Below are positions 17,946 through 25,945 of a stretch of 64,000 nt of DNA, piece by piece; the first letter of the stretch is position 1, and the number at the start of each line of letters is the position of its first letter. Origin of the DNA: Duganella aquatilis (GTDB lineage Bacteria; Pseudomonadota; Gammaproteobacteria; Burkholderiales; Burkholderiaceae_D); contig NZ_WKJL01000004.1 in assembly GCF_009674565.1 (NCBI RefSeq), positions 248,001 through 312,000 on the forward strand, read 5' to 3'. A program made the translations under genes and the position numbers. The notes under the pieces were generated by a model. It did no database searches and was not told where the DNA came from. It saw only the letters and a program-made list of their open reading frames with translations.

Positions 17946-18830
17946 ATGTCTATCATCTCCAACCTGGGTGCGCGCTTGCCGGCGTCGCTCTATACCGGCA
18001 ACCAGAAAACCGACAGCCAGACCTCGGCTCTGCAAAAGACGCAAGCCGCATCGCCTGCCACCCAGTCCGCCAAGTCGCTGGACCTGGAAAGCCGCGTCGC
18101 CTCGATGGGCAACGCCACGGTGGATTTCGCCCAGAGTTTCGTCAATAGCTTCACGCAAGCGCTGTTCGGCGACGCCGCCAAGGGCGCGACGATCGATTTC
18201 GACTCGGCCAGCCTGGAAGCCAGTTCCAGCCTGGCGGTGGGCTACCAGCACACCCAGGGCGCCAACGGCACCAGCGACGCGGCGGGCTTCAGCCTGACCG
18301 ACAGCTCGCACTTCATCGGCAAAGGCACCATCACCACCGCCGACGGCCGCAAGTTCGATTTTGAAGTGGAAGTCCAGTACAACGCCGAACTGAGTGCCGC
18401 CGCCAGCCAAAGCAGCGACGCCGCCAGCCAGCCGGCGCAGGACCAGTCCAGCAGCGACAAGCCGTCCGCCTCGCTGCCGACCTTGCAGGTGCCGAACATC
18501 GATTTCCCCGGCACGCTGGCGGACCTGTTCCAGCTGATCGGCCGCGACCTGCAAACCGCGCTGGGCTCCAGCGGCAACAGCAACAGCAAGACCGACGACG
18601 GCATCGACCACAACACGCTGCGCGGCCTGTCGCTGCGCCTGCTCAACCTGGTCGACAGCAAGGACGTCAACACCTACAGCGCGCCCACCGCCGCCGACAA
18701 GGCCAAGACCGCAACCAGCGCCACCGACACCCCGGCCACGATCGAAGCGCCGGCCACCACGCCAGCCGCCAGCGACGCCGCAGCCGCTGCGGCAAGCGAC
18801 ACGGCGCCCGCCCAAACCGCATCGACGTAA
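17946..18830 (+). CDS. Hypothetical protein with low-complexity tails
   Basis: A 294-residue protein with no signal peptide or membrane helix. The Ser/Gln/Ala-rich N-terminus (1-45) precedes a likely folded core (~45-145) with a beta-rich segment reading ITTADGRKFDFEVEVQY. This is reminiscent of DUF5610-like surface or flagella-associated proteins, but the match is not secure. A second helical patch (~165-235) is followed by an Ala/Thr/Pro-rich tail to residue 294. An ACGGA ribosome-binding site precedes the ATG. Function unknown. Confidence 0.65.
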   Translation: MSIISNLGARLPASLYTGNQKTDSQTSALQKTQAASPATQSAKSLDLESRVASMGNATVDFAQSFVNSFTQALFGDAAKGATIDFDSASLEASSSLAVGYQHTQGANGTSDAAGFSLTDSSHFIGKGTITTADGRKFDFEVEVQYNAELSAAASQSSDAASQPAQDQSSSDKPSASLPTLQVPNIDFPGTLADLFQLIGRDLQTALGSSGNSNSKTDDGIDHNTLRGLSLRLLNLVDSKDVNTYSAPTAADKAKTATSATDTPATIEAPATTPAASDAAAAAASDTAPAQTAST

Positions 18831-18916
18831 GCGCGGGCCGGCGACCGGTATAATAGCGACACTTTCCGCTGCGCCGCCTGGCGCAGCGCGTCCTATTTCC
18901 TGTCGATTGCCCCCAC

Positions 18917-20086
18917 ATGCCTGAACAAACCTCCTCCGCTCCGATTCCACAGCAAATCCACTGGGAGGAAAACGGCGAACCACGCTCCGCGCGCTGGCGC
19001 TCCGAAGCCGGCATGCCGCCGCCGAAGCGCGTCGTCATCGCCGACGACCGCACCAACGCCGATGTCGCCTACCGCCTGGCCTGCGAAGGCACCGCTCTGC
19101 TGTGGCGCGGCGACTTCCAGAACGCGCGCCAACTGCTGCAGGCGCTGGCGCGCCGTGCCGACCACAAAGGCAAGCCGGCCAAGAAGAACAAGCCCGCCAA
19201 GATTCCCGCCACGCCGACCGACGCGTTCAACCTGCACCGCCAGGCGCAGTCGCAACGCGCCCGCACGCTGGCCATGCTGCTGATTCCTTTCGGCGAGGAC
19301 TACAGCATTCCGCTGCGCCGCGCGCCGGAAGTCAAGCTGGCCTGCAACGAAGCCTACGGCCGCTACGAAGAACCGTTCATCGCCTCGATGCGCGAGCTGC
19401 TTGGCCTGATCGGCGCGCACGAATGGCGCCGCACCGGCGTCGAGATTCCGGCGCTGGGCGCGCGCATCCATCCGCACTACGGCGTGTTCTCGCCGGTGCG
19501 CGGCGAGTATGTGCAGATGGTGGCCGATGCGCCGCTGCCTTCCGGCGTCAAGCTGGCGTTCGACATCGGCGTCGGCACCGGCGTGCTGTCGGCGGTGCTG
19601 GCCAAACGCGGCATCGCCCGCGTGATCGGCACCGACCAGGACCCGCGCGCGCTGCGCTGCGCCCGCGAGAACCTGGCGCTGCTGAACCTCGACGACAAAG
19701 TCGAATTGGTGGCCGCCGACCTGTTCCCGGAAGGCCGCGCGCCGCTGGTGGTGTGCAATCCGCCATGGGTGCCGGCGCGTCCGAGTTCGCCGATCGAATA
19801 CGCGGTCTACGATCCGGACAGCCGCATGCTGCGCGGCTTCCTCTCCGGCCTGACCGCGCACCTGACGCCGGGGGGCGAAGGCTGGCTGATTCTGTCCGAC
19901 CTGGCCGAGCACCTGGGCCTGCGTCCGCGCGAGCAGCTGCTGGCATGGATCGCCGCCGCCGGCTTGAAGGTACTGGACCGCCACGACGTGCGCCCGACGC
20001 ATCCGCGCGCCGCCGACGCCAGCGATCCGTTGCACGCCGCCCGCGCCGCCGAAGTCACCTCGCTGTGGCGCCTGGCTGCCATATAA
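18917..20086 (+). CDS. Class I SAM-dependent methyltransferase (HemK/RlmG-like)
   Basis: A 389-residue protein. The C-terminal half is a Rossmann methyltransferase: the SAM motif DIGVGTG is at residues ~216-222 and the NPPW motif at 281-284. NPPY/NPPW marks enzymes that methylate planar nitrogens (glutamine side chains, adenine N6, guanine N2). The N-terminal ~190 residues carry a Lys/Pro-rich linker (PAKKNKPAKIP, around residue 95) and match no family I recognise. The target could be rRNA, tRNA or protein; it is not the canonical PrmC or PrmB gene. The tRNA-fMet gene follows at 59 bp. Confidence 0.8.
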   Translation: MPEQTSSAPIPQQIHWEENGEPRSARWRSEAGMPPPKRVVIADDRTNADVAYRLACEGTALLWRGDFQNARQLLQALARRADHKGKPAKKNKPAKIPATPTDAFNLHRQAQSQRARTLAMLLIPFGEDYSIPLRRAPEVKLACNEAYGRYEEPFIASMRELLGLIGAHEWRRTGVEIPALGARIHPHYGVFSPVRGEYVQMVADAPLPSGVKLAFDIGVGTGVLSAVLAKRGIARVIGTDQDPRALRCARENLALLNLDDKVELVAADLFPEGRAPLVVCNPPWVPARPSSPIEYAVYDPDSRMLRGFLSGLTAHLTPGGEGWLILSDLAEHLGLRPREQLLAWIAAAGLKVLDRHDVRPTHPRAADASDPLHAARAAEVTSLWRLAAI

Positions 20087-20104
20087 GCATCAAAATATAA
20101 GGCC

Positions 20105-20133
20105 TTGCGCAATTCATCGCGCTTGTATATAAT
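20105..20133 (+). promoter_or_regulatory. Sigma-70 promoter of the initiator tRNA
   Basis: TTGCGC (20105-20110), a 17-base spacer and a perfect TATAAT (20128-20133) lie just upstream of the mature tRNA 5' end at 20146. This spacing fits a start near 20140. Confidence 0.75.
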
Positions 20134-20145
20134 TATGGCCTCAGA

Positions 20146-20222
20146 CGCGGGGTGGAGCAGTCTGGCAGCTCGTCGGGCTCATAACCCGAAGGTCACAGGT
20201 TCAAATCCTGTCCCCGCAACCA
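20146..20222 (+). tRNA. tRNA-fMet (CAT), initiator
   Basis: A 77-nt cloverleaf with anticodon CAT at 20180-20182 and encoded CCA at 20220-20222. Two initiator hallmarks are visible: an unpaired C at position 1 opposite A at position 72, and three consecutive G-C pairs closing the anticodon stem (GGG/CCC). The T-loop reads GGTTCAAATCC. It is a single-gene unit with its own promoter and terminator. Confidence 0.96.
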
Positions 20223-20230
20223 AATACGCA

Positions 20231-20270
20231 AGCCGTTGATTCTATTCAGGAATCAACGGCTTTTTTGTTT
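20231..20270 (+). terminator. Rho-independent terminator of tRNA-fMet
   Basis: A 12-bp perfect stem (AGCCGTTGATTC at 20231-20242, GAATCAACGGCT at 20250-20261) with a 7-base loop is followed by a T-rich run at 20261-20270. Confidence 0.9.
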
Positions 20271-20315
20271 TCCGACGCGTGCTCACGGCATGCGCAGCCA
20301 ATCTCTGCCAGAGAG

Positions 20316-20357
20316 TTGACAAAGCTTATTTTTTGCATATACATTATGGCATATACA
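20316..20357 (+). promoter_or_regulatory. vapBC promoter with overlapping direct repeats
   Basis: A consensus -35 TTGACA (20316-20321) and a -10 TATACA (20338-20343) are 16 bases apart. The 9-base word GCATATACA occurs at 20335-20343, covering the -10, and again from 20349. Such repeats over the promoter are expected for an operator bound by the VapB-VapC complex (autoregulation). The AAAGGAG ribosome-binding site of vapB follows at 20361-20367. Confidence 0.7.
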
Positions 20358-20374
20358 CCGAAAGGAGCGACGCT

Positions 20375-20647
20375 ATGTCTATCTTATCGAAGCCGTCCAA
20401 GCCCAAAGAAGCCAAGCTCTTTCGCAACAACCGCAGCCAGGCGGTGCGGATTCCTGTCGAGTTTGAATTGCCAGGCGATCGTGTACTGATCCACCAAGAG
20501 GGCAACAAACTCATCATTGAGCCAGTGACCGGGCCAAGCAACATCGCTGAATTGCTCGCCGAGTGGAGGAAAGAGGCGCCACTCGGGCCCGACGATGCGT
20601 TCCCAATCATTGAGGACCTTCCCGCTCAATCGGAGGATATATTTTGA
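20375..20647 (+). CDS. vapB: Type II antitoxin VapB (AbrB/SpoVT fold)
   Basis: A 90-residue antitoxin. The N-terminal swapped-hairpin DNA-binding domain shows the family pattern AKLFRNNRSQAVRIP, then a Pro/Gly turn and LIIEP. The acidic C-terminal tail (LGPDDAFPIIEDLP) should wrap the toxin. The ATG at 20375 is chosen because AAAGGAG lies 7 bases upstream; an in-frame ATG at 20279 is upstream of the promoter. It overlaps vapC by 4 bp. Base composition is lower in GC than the surrounding genes, which suggests acquisition. Confidence 0.93.
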   Translation: MSILSKPSKPKEAKLFRNNRSQAVRIPVEFELPGDRVLIHQEGNKLIIEPVTGPSNIAELLAEWRKEAPLGPDDAFPIIEDLPAQSEDIF

Positions 20648-21066
20648 GCGGATATCTATTGGATACGAATATCATCAGTGACGTCATCCAAAGCCCAGGC
20701 GGACCTGCTGCACTCCGTCTTGCAGAGATCGATCCTAAAGAGATCTTCACCAGCATCATCGTCGCAGCCGAGTTGCGCTACGGCTGCGAAAAGAAAAAAT
20801 CGCCCAAACTGACGGCCAGGGTGGCCGCTTTCCTCAAACTGATTCCAGTTCTATCGCTGGATACGCCAGCAGACGTTGAATATGGCGACATTCGTGCCGT
20901 GCTGGAAGCGTCTGGAAAAATCATTGGCGCGAACGATCTGCTCATTGCCGCACATGCCCGTGCACGCCAACTGACGCTAGTGACGGACAACACACAAGAA
21001 TTCAATCGCGTTAAAAACCTCAAGGTAGAGAACTGGAAAAAAGATAGCCTCGATTTGTCGCGCTAA
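20644..21066 (+). CDS. vapC: Type II toxin VapC, PIN-domain ribonuclease
   Basis: A 140-residue PIN-domain toxin. Acidic active-site residues are visible in YLLDTN (Asp7), AAELRYG, GANDLLIA and LVTDNTQEF. The start is TTG at 20644-20646, overlapping the vapB stop (TTGA), so translation is probably coupled to vapB. VapC enzymes of enterobacteria cut tRNA-fMet in the anticodon loop, and this operon sits directly behind the initiator tRNA gene. Whether this VapC has that target is not shown by sequence. Confidence 0.93.
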   Translation: MSGYLLDTNIISDVIQSPGGPAALRLAEIDPKEIFTSIIVAAELRYGCEKKKSPKLTARVAAFLKLIPVLSLDTPADVEYGDIRAVLEASGKIIGANDLLIAAHARARQLTLVTDNTQEFNRVKNLKVENWKKDSLDLSR

Positions 21067-21238
21067 TTTTGCGCAATGCATATTCAAACATCCAGGCTAC
21101 GCATGATGAGATCAACGGCTCTGGGAGGTGCGCGATACCGGGGTTTGGCGTATCATGAGCCGCTGCGGTCCCCATCCTCGCCCGCTGTCGTGTCTTTGCA
21201 GTCCAACTCTCCGCACACCATTTCGAGGAAGGCAGCGC

Positions 21239-22363
21239 ATGCTGGCATCTGATCAAAAAATGAACGCAAACGGCTTGTCGGCCACCTCCAAGCAAGTCCT
21301 CGCGATGCGCGATGCCGTCTTTGCGGAATGGGAAAGCCAGGTGCGCCGCCTGATCAAGGATGCACGCCACATCCTGCATCCCACGCTGCTGAATACCCTG
21401 CCTGTCTTTTACGACAATATTGCGGAAGCGCTCACGCCGAATCATCCGCGCAGCAACGCGACCAGCAACAACGACATCGCCGCCGCCCACGGCAACGAGC
21501 GCGCCCGCATGACGTCCTACGAGCCGGAACAGATCGTCCACGAATACCAGTTGTTCCGCGACGCGTTCTCGCAGGTCGCCGATGAACAAGGGGTGACCCT
21601 GACGCGCGACGAATGGGGCATCGTCAACAGCTCGATCGACACCGCGGTGCGCGAGTCGATCCGCAAGTTCACGTCGATGCATGACTCGTTCCGCCACAAG
21701 ATGGCGGCCTCGCTGTCGCATGACATGCGCAATCCGCTGTCGGTGATCGTCAGTGCCGCGCACGTGCTGTCGCTCGGCGCCAATCCGGACCGCACGCCGC
21801 TCATCGCCAGCAGAATACTGGACAACGGCAAGCGACTGGCCACCATGATCGAGGAACTGCTGGATGCGTTGAGCTTCAACCGCGGCGAAAAGCTGCCGCT
21901 GAATCTCAGCGAATTCGACGTGCTGGATCTGGCCAATACCGTGTGCCGCGACACCAGCGTCAGCGACGATGCGCAATGCGCGGTGGTTGGCGCCTCGGTG
22001 GTCGGCTACTGGTGCGAAGACTCGCTGCGCCGCGCGCTGGAAAACCTGGTCGTCAACGGCATCAAGTACGGCGACGGCAACGGCGTGCAGATCAAGATCG
22101 ACGAAGCGCACGGCCGCATGCTGCTGTCGGTGCACAACAGCGGCAATCCGATCGCGCCTGAACATCACGGACAGATCTTCGAATACCTGTGGCGCGAAGG
22201 CGGCGCCAAGGACAAGCGCGGCTGGGGCATGGGCCTGCCGTTCGTGAAGAGCGTGGCCGAGAGCCACGGCGGCAGCGTCGCGGTGGACAGCTCGCCAGCC
22301 GGCGGCACCACCTTCCTGATCGATATCCCGGTCGATTGCCGGCCGTTTGTCGAAACGGACTGA
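21239..22363 (+). CDS. Soluble sensor histidine kinase
   Basis: A 374-residue kinase with no membrane segment. Residues ~15-145 form an all-helical region resembling the RsbRD N-terminal (RsbT co-antagonist-like) sensor. The phosphoacceptor box LSHDMRNPLSV has His161. HATPase motifs follow: an N-box NLVVNGIKYG and a G-box GWGMGLPFVKS. The ATG at 21239 is preferred over one at 21128 because GAGGAAGG lies 6-14 bases upstream. No response regulator gene is adjacent, so it is an orphan kinase here. Confidence 0.88.
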   Translation: MLASDQKMNANGLSATSKQVLAMRDAVFAEWESQVRRLIKDARHILHPTLLNTLPVFYDNIAEALTPNHPRSNATSNNDIAAAHGNERARMTSYEPEQIVHEYQLFRDAFSQVADEQGVTLTRDEWGIVNSSIDTAVRESIRKFTSMHDSFRHKMAASLSHDMRNPLSVIVSAAHVLSLGANPDRTPLIASRILDNGKRLATMIEELLDALSFNRGEKLPLNLSEFDVLDLANTVCRDTSVSDDAQCAVVGASVVGYWCEDSLRRALENLVVNGIKYGDGNGVQIKIDEAHGRMLLSVHNSGNPIAPEHHGQIFEYLWREGGAKDKRGWGMGLPFVKSVAESHGGSVAVDSSPAGGTTFLIDIPVDCRPFVETD

Positions 22364-22433
22364 AACCTGTTGCATACCCAATTGGTCACAAAGCTGTCAC
22401 AATTATCGTTTTAGCTTAGCCGGGGAGTCGCGC

Positions 22434-24089
22434 GTGAAGGATCAAACAATCGCAGCAGAACAGCAGGATGCACCAGTCAGCCCTTCGCGCCGCCGCATCT
22501 TCCAGGCGGCCGGCGCCGCCGGTCTGGCAACCTCCCTGCCGGCGCTGACCGAAGCCGCGCCGGCCAAGACTGCCGCCAAAGGCTCGCTCGACGACAAGAT
22601 CAAGGCCAGCATCAAGAACGTGGTGGTGATCTACCTGGAGAACCGCAGCTTCAACAACCTGTTCGCCAACTTCCCCGGCACCGCCAGTCCGCTGTCGGCC
22701 GCGCCGGCCGCCGCCTGCCAGCAGCGCGACCGCGACGGCTCGGTGCTGCCGGTGCTGCCGAAGATCTGGGGCGGCATGGTGCCGAACACGCAGGACATCG
22801 GCGGAAAAAAATACGCGATCAAGGAAGACGACATCAAGAACCTGCCGAACGGCCCATTCAAGCTGGTGGACACCGAAGGCAAGCCGCTGCCGGAAGGCGT
22901 AATCACGCGCGACTTGTGGCATTTGTTCTACCAGAACCAGATGCAGATCAACGGCGGCAAGAACGACGGCTTTGCCGCGTGGGGCAACACCGGCGGCATG
23001 GTGATGGGCTACTACGGCGAAACCAGCAAGAACCTGGGCCTGTGGAAGATCGCCGAACAGTACACGCTGTGCGATAACTTCTTCATGGCGGCCTTCGGCG
23101 GCTCCTACCTGAACCACCAGTTCCTGATCACCGGCCGCGTGCCGGAGTACTTCAACGCCAAGGACACCGCGGCCAGGAAGAAGATCGCGGTGCTGGACGA
23201 CGGCCCGACCGGCATGCGCCTGTCCACCGCGCCGGACTCCCCTGCTTCGGCGCTGGACGGCCATCCGCACTTCGTCAACAACGGCGCCATCACGCCGGAC
23301 GGCTACGCGGTTAACACCATGGCCCCGCCCTACCAGCCTAGCTATATCCGTCCGGCCTACGACGGCGATCCGCTGCATGCCGATCCGAAGGACGCCGGCA
23401 CCCTGCCGCCGCAAACCTACGACACCATCGGCGACCTGCTGTCGCGGAAGAATGTGAGCTGGGCCTGGTACGGCGGCGCGTGGCAGGCGGCGCTGGATGC
23501 GCGCGGTGGCGGCGAGAAGCCGAACTTCCAGTACCACCACCAGCCGTTCAACTACTTCAAGCAGTTCGCGCCGGGCACCGCCGCCCGCACCGAACATCTG
23601 CGCGATGGCGGCCTGGGCGACAGCCCGATCTCCAATAAATTCATCGCCGACGCGGTGGCCGGCAAGCTGCCGGCCGTAACCTTCTACAAGCCGCAGGGGA
23701 ATCTGAACCTGCACGCCGGCTACTCGGACATCGAGGCCGGCGACGCCCACATCACCAACGTCATCGAGCACCTGAAGAAGTCGCCGCAGTTCAAGAACAT
23801 GCTGGTGGTGATCACCTTCGACGAAAACGGCGGCTGGTGGGACCACGTGGCGCCGCCGAAGGGCGACCGCTGGGGCCCGGGCTCGCGCATCCCGGCCATC
23901 GTCATTTCGCCGTTCGCGAAAAAAGGCCACGTCGATCACAGCTTCTACGACACCACCTCGATCATGCGCTTCATCACCCGCCTGCACGACCTGCCGCTGC
24001 TGGAAGGCCTGAAGACCCGCAACGAAGCCTTCGCCGCGCGCCACGCCACGCCGCCGGGCGATCTGACGGGGGCGCTGAGCTTCCGCTGA
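22434..24089 (+). CDS. Tat-exported acid phosphatase / phospholipase C-like phosphoesterase
   Basis: A 551-residue enzyme of the AcpA/phosphoesterase family (PF04185). It starts at GTG 22434 behind a GGGGAG site. The twin-arginine leader SRRRIFQAAGAAGLATSLPA (about residues 17-36) predicts export of a folded protein. Metal/active-site landmarks include ENRSFNNLF near residue 70, and VITFDENGGWWDHVAPP with GPGSRIPAIVISP near the C-terminus. The family releases phosphate from phosphomonoesters or hydrolyses phospholipids; the substrate is not determinable. It is followed by an intrinsic terminator. Confidence 0.88.
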   Translation: MKDQTIAAEQQDAPVSPSRRRIFQAAGAAGLATSLPALTEAAPAKTAAKGSLDDKIKASIKNVVVIYLENRSFNNLFANFPGTASPLSAAPAAACQQRDRDGSVLPVLPKIWGGMVPNTQDIGGKKYAIKEDDIKNLPNGPFKLVDTEGKPLPEGVITRDLWHLFYQNQMQINGGKNDGFAAWGNTGGMVMGYYGETSKNLGLWKIAEQYTLCDNFFMAAFGGSYLNHQFLITGRVPEYFNAKDTAARKKIAVLDDGPTGMRLSTAPDSPASALDGHPHFVNNGAITPDGYAVNTMAPPYQPSYIRPAYDGDPLHADPKDAGTLPPQTYDTIGDLLSRKNVSWAWYGGAWQAALDARGGGEKPNFQYHHQPFNYFKQFAPGTAARTEHLRDGGLGDSPISNKFIADAVAGKLPAVTFYKPQGNLNLHAGYSDIEAGDAHITNVIEHLKKSPQFKNMLVVITFDENGGWWDHVAPPKGDRWGPGSRIPAIVISPFAKKGHVDHSFYDTTSIMRFITRLHDLPLLEGLKTRNEAFAARHATPPGDLTGALSFR

Positions 24090-24150
24090 GTTGCGCTTTG
24101 CAGCAACAGTTTGTGTTACACTGCGCGCAATTAATCCAGTAAGCTACCGG

Positions 24151-24183
24151 AGCCCGACTACTACAGCCGGGCTTTTGTTTTTT
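24151..24183 (+). terminator. Intrinsic terminator / leader hairpin
   Basis: A 6-bp stem AGCCCG (24151-24156) and CGGGCT (24168-24173) with an 11-base loop is followed by TTTTGTTTTTTT. It ends 62 bp after the phosphatase stop and only ~6 bases before the next start codon, so it could also act as a leader attenuator of that small gene. Confidence 0.7.
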
Positions 24184-24188
24184 CCCCG

Positions 24189-24413
24189 ATGAGAGATAAA
24201 AAAGATAACGCTACGTTCGACCTGCCGGGCTTTGCCCCTGCCGCGCCGCTCGAACCGGAAGCCAAACGTCCACCGCCGCCGCGCGGCAAGCGTGCCTCGC
24301 TCAAGCAGGAACAGCTGGAACTGCTGGAACCGACCGATACGACCGGCCTGCCGGTCTGGGTCCGCGACGAGAATCTCGACCTTACCGGTTTGCCGGTATG
24401 GAAGCGCGACTGA
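24189..24413 (+). CDS. Small protein with a duplicated TGLPVWxRD motif
   Basis: A 74-residue Pro/Arg-rich protein of unknown family. After a basic, Pro-rich middle (KRPPPPRGKR), the C-terminal 24 residues contain TGLPVWVRD and TGLPVWKRD, an exact duplicate except for one residue. There is no signal peptide or cysteine. The start codon lies directly after the T-run of a terminator and has no ribosome-binding site. It is real as a conserved-looking peptide but its expression mode is odd. Confidence 0.55.
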   Translation: MRDKKDNATFDLPGFAPAAPLEPEAKRPPPPRGKRASLKQEQLELLEPTDTTGLPVWVRDENLDLTGLPVWKRD

Positions 24414-24520
24414 TACGGTACGGCTGCTGCAAGCCTCACAAACACCTTACGCACAGTGGGCCAGGCTACGGTTAGCCTGTTAGACTGTGCCCACATCCTT
24501 TTTGAACAGGGTCCGCCACC

Positions 24521-25930
24521 ATGACTTCCACCTCCTTTGCCAGCCTGCCGCTGAGCCCCGCCTTCCTGGACAACCTCGACTCGCTCGGCTACAAGGAAAT
24601 GACGACCATCCAGGCGCAAAGCCTGCCGTCGGTGCTGGAAGGCCGCGACCTGATCGCCCAGGCCAAGACTGGCAGCGGCAAGACCGCCGCCTTCGGCATC
24701 GGCATCCTGGCCAAGCTGAATCCGGCCTGGTTCGCGGTGCAGGCGCTGGTGCTGTGCCCGACGCGCGAACTGGCCGACCAGGTGGCCGGTGAACTGCGCC
24801 GCCTGGCCCGTTCGACCGGCAACGTCAAGGTGCTGGTGCTGACCGGCGGTTCGCCGATGCGCCCGCAAATCGCCTCGCTGGAACACGGTGCCCACATCAT
24901 CGTCGGCACGCCGGGCCGGGTGCGCGACCACCTGGGCCGCGAAACGCTGGACCTGTCGAAAGTCAGCACGCTGGTGCTGGACGAAGCGGACCGCATGACC
25001 GACATGGGCTTCTACGATGAAATCGCCGGCATCGTCAGCGCCTGCCCGAAACGCCGCCAGACCTTGCTGTTCTCGGCCACCTACCCGGACGACATCCGCC
25101 GCGCCACCGACGACTTCCTGGCCGATCCGGTCGAAGTGACGGTGGAAGCGCAGCACGACAACAGCAAGATCGAACAGCTGTTCTTCGAGATCGGCTTCGA
25201 CCAGCGCAACGACGCCGTGGCGCGCCTGCTGGGCCACTACAAGCCGGTATCGGCCATCGCCTTCTGCAACACCAAGGTGCAATGCCGTGAGCTGGTGGAA
25301 TCGCTGCAGGCGAAATGCTTCTCCGCACTGGCGCTGTACGGCGAGCTGGAACAGCGTGAACGCGACGAGATCCTGATCCTGTTCGCCAACCGCAGCTGCT
25401 CCGTACTAGTGGCCACCGACGTCGCCGCGCGCGGCCTGGACATTCCGAACCTGGAAGCGGTGATCAACGTCGACGTCTCCAAGGACACCGAGGTGCACAT
25501 CCACCGCGTGGGCCGTACCGGCCGTGGCAACGAACAAGGCCTGGCTCTGTCGCTGTGCGCGCCGAACGAGAAGAAGTGGGTCAAGCTGATCGAGGAATAT
25601 CAGGGCCAGCCGGTCGAATGGTTCGACCTGGCCAGCCTGGACGACAATGAGTACGGTGTCGATCCGGCGCCGATGATGACGCTGGTGATCTCGGGCGGCA
25701 AGAAGGACAAGCTGCGTCCGGGCGACGTGCTGGGCGCGCTGACCGGCGACGCTGGCCTGAGCAAGGAACAAGTCGGCAAGATCAACGTCACCGAGTTCCA
25801 GACCTACGTCGCCATCGACCGCCGCGTCGCCTACGACGCCTTTGCGCGCCTGAACAAAGGCAATCCGCTGGGCGGCGATTTCGGCGCCATCAAAGGCCGC
25901 AACTTCAAGATGCGCTTCATCGACGCCTGA
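24521..25930 (+). CDS. dbpA: ATP-dependent RNA helicase DbpA
   Basis: A 469-residue DEAD-box helicase that helps assemble the 50S subunit by binding 23S rRNA hairpin 92. Motif I is AKTGSGKT (48-55), motif II DEAD (154-157), motif III SAT, and motif VI HRVGRTGRG. The C-terminal ~75 residues (KKDKLRPGDVLGALTGDAG, then FQTYVAIDRR) form the DbpA-specific RNA-binding domain, which separates it from RhlE/RhlB. Length matches DbpA. It converges on the MFS gene with 15 bp between stops. Confidence 0.95.
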   Translation: MTSTSFASLPLSPAFLDNLDSLGYKEMTTIQAQSLPSVLEGRDLIAQAKTGSGKTAAFGIGILAKLNPAWFAVQALVLCPTRELADQVAGELRRLARSTGNVKVLVLTGGSPMRPQIASLEHGAHIIVGTPGRVRDHLGRETLDLSKVSTLVLDEADRMTDMGFYDEIAGIVSACPKRRQTLLFSATYPDDIRRATDDFLADPVEVTVEAQHDNSKIEQLFFEIGFDQRNDAVARLLGHYKPVSAIAFCNTKVQCRELVESLQAKCFSALALYGELEQRERDEILILFANRSCSVLVATDVAARGLDIPNLEAVINVDVSKDTEVHIHRVGRTGRGNEQGLALSLCAPNEKKWVKLIEEYQGQPVEWFDLASLDDNEYGVDPAPMMTLVISGGKKDKLRPGDVLGALTGDAGLSKEQVGKINVTEFQTYVAIDRRVAYDAFARLNKGNPLGGDFGAIKGRNFKMRFIDA

Positions 25931-25945
25931 TTCAATCAGTGCCGC

